Shown here: positions 6,987-7,145 of the stretch, one piece after another
Numbering within the stretch: position 1 is the stretch's first letter
How the letters are laid out: each line of letters opens with the position of its first letter
Assembly: GCA_963660915.1 (NCBI GenBank)
Contig: CAVLAO010000084.1
Location: forward strand, 1-7,145
DNA length: 7,145 bases
Reading direction: 5' to 3'
Source of the DNA: UMGS1766 sp963660915
GTDB taxonomy: Bacteria > Bacillota > Clostridia > Oscillospirales > Oscillospiraceae
The notes under the pieces: generated by a model
What the model saw: the letters and a program-made list of their open reading frames with translations, nothing else
Databases searched by the model: none
What the model was told of the DNA's origin: nothing
Position numbers and translations under genes: made by a program

Positions 6987-7032
6987 AAAAATGCTGCCGG
7001 AAATCGACCGTAACAGTCAATTCCCGGCAGCA
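6987..7032 (-). terminator. Rho-independent terminator of the minus-strand gene at the right edge
   Basis: A 9-bp stem (6992-7000 with 7024-7032, arm TGCTGCCGG) continues after one mismatch with AAT/ATT, another mismatch and GAC/GTC, around a 7-nt loop. On the minus strand it is followed by five T (6987-6991), 16 nt past the stop codon of the gene at 7049. It shares arm sequence and layout with the hairpin at 1564-1604. It probably also limits plus-strand read-through from the MutT gene. Confidence 0.8.
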
Positions 7033-7048
7033 GGGAACGTGAAACAGA

Positions 7049-7145
7049 TTATTTCCGGCTGGTCAGTCGGTTCAGCAGCATCACGGCCAAAACAATGATG
7101 CCAATGACAAGGATGATGCCGACCATTCCAATGAGCATCATGGGC
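7049..7145 (-). CDS. C-terminal end of an unidentified membrane protein (rest outside window)
   Basis: The minus strand is open from the right edge to a TAA at 7049-7051, giving 31 visible residues plus a partial codon. They form one hydrophobic helix (MVGIILVIGIIVLAVMLL) followed by a short basic tail, NRLTSRK. This looks like a C-terminal membrane anchor with the positive end probably in the cytoplasm. It was too short to appear as a separate open frame but is supported by the terminator placed 16 nt past its stop on the same strand. The family is not recognisable from this fragment. It is convergent with the MutT-like gene. Confidence 0.6.
   Translation of the reverse strand, partial: PMMLIGMVGIILVIGIIVLAVMLLNRLTSRK

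Noticed and set aside
1..7145. Mobile element, attachment site, CRISPR array or RNA gene
   Set aside because: No transposase or integrase motif, no regularly spaced direct repeats, and no tRNA-like or rRNA-like sequence was found in the gaps, all of which are under 130 nt.

Overview
The window looks like chromosome of a gut Firmicute of the Oscillospiraceae (Faecalibacterium/Gemmiger-like) type. This rests on strong AGGAG-type ribosome binding sites, moderately high GC genes, and protein wording that I recall from that group; it is a recollection, not a database result. No rRNA, tRNA, CRISPR array, transposase or integrase was seen.

Layout. (1) 3-1547, plus: the 3' part of an adenine deaminase gene, running in from outside the window. 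(2) 1645-2577, minus: a complete AEC-family membrane transporter, convergent with the deaminase and separated from it by a strong hairpin at 1564-1604. Its own sigma-A-like promoter lies at 2616-2644. (3) 2701-6923, plus: a tight five-gene run made of an alpha/beta hydrolase, an HD-domain phosphohydrolase, a zinc-ribbon NUDIX protein, a large PLD/SF2 helicase/DUF3427 protein and a MutT-like NUDIX hydrolase. Gaps are 53, 7, 33 and 12 nt. (4) 7049-7145, minus: the last 31 codons of a protein ending in a membrane helix, with a second copy of the same hairpin type (6992-7032) behind it.

The main observation is that three of the five genes in the plus-strand run appear to have lost internal segments. 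The hydrolase jumps in frame from mid-protein to its catalytic-histidine motif, losing the segment that normally carries the acid residue. The zinc-ribbon NUDIX gene has lost its Nudix box and continues in another frame. The helicase has lost everything between the first PLD HxK motif and helicase motif IV/V, including Walker A and B, and also changes frame. Flanking sequence at each junction remains clearly recognisable on both sides, so these are clean deletions rather than diffuse decay. The HD and MutT genes and the flanking deaminase and transporter genes look intact. Either this operon is being lost piecemeal in this strain, or the assembly has collapsed at short repeats; the sequence alone cannot separate the two.

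If intact, the run would combine nucleotide or NAD-type clean-up enzymes (HD, two NUDIX) with a nuclease-helicase. That would suit nucleic-acid or nucleotide surveillance and possibly defence, but the role is inference.
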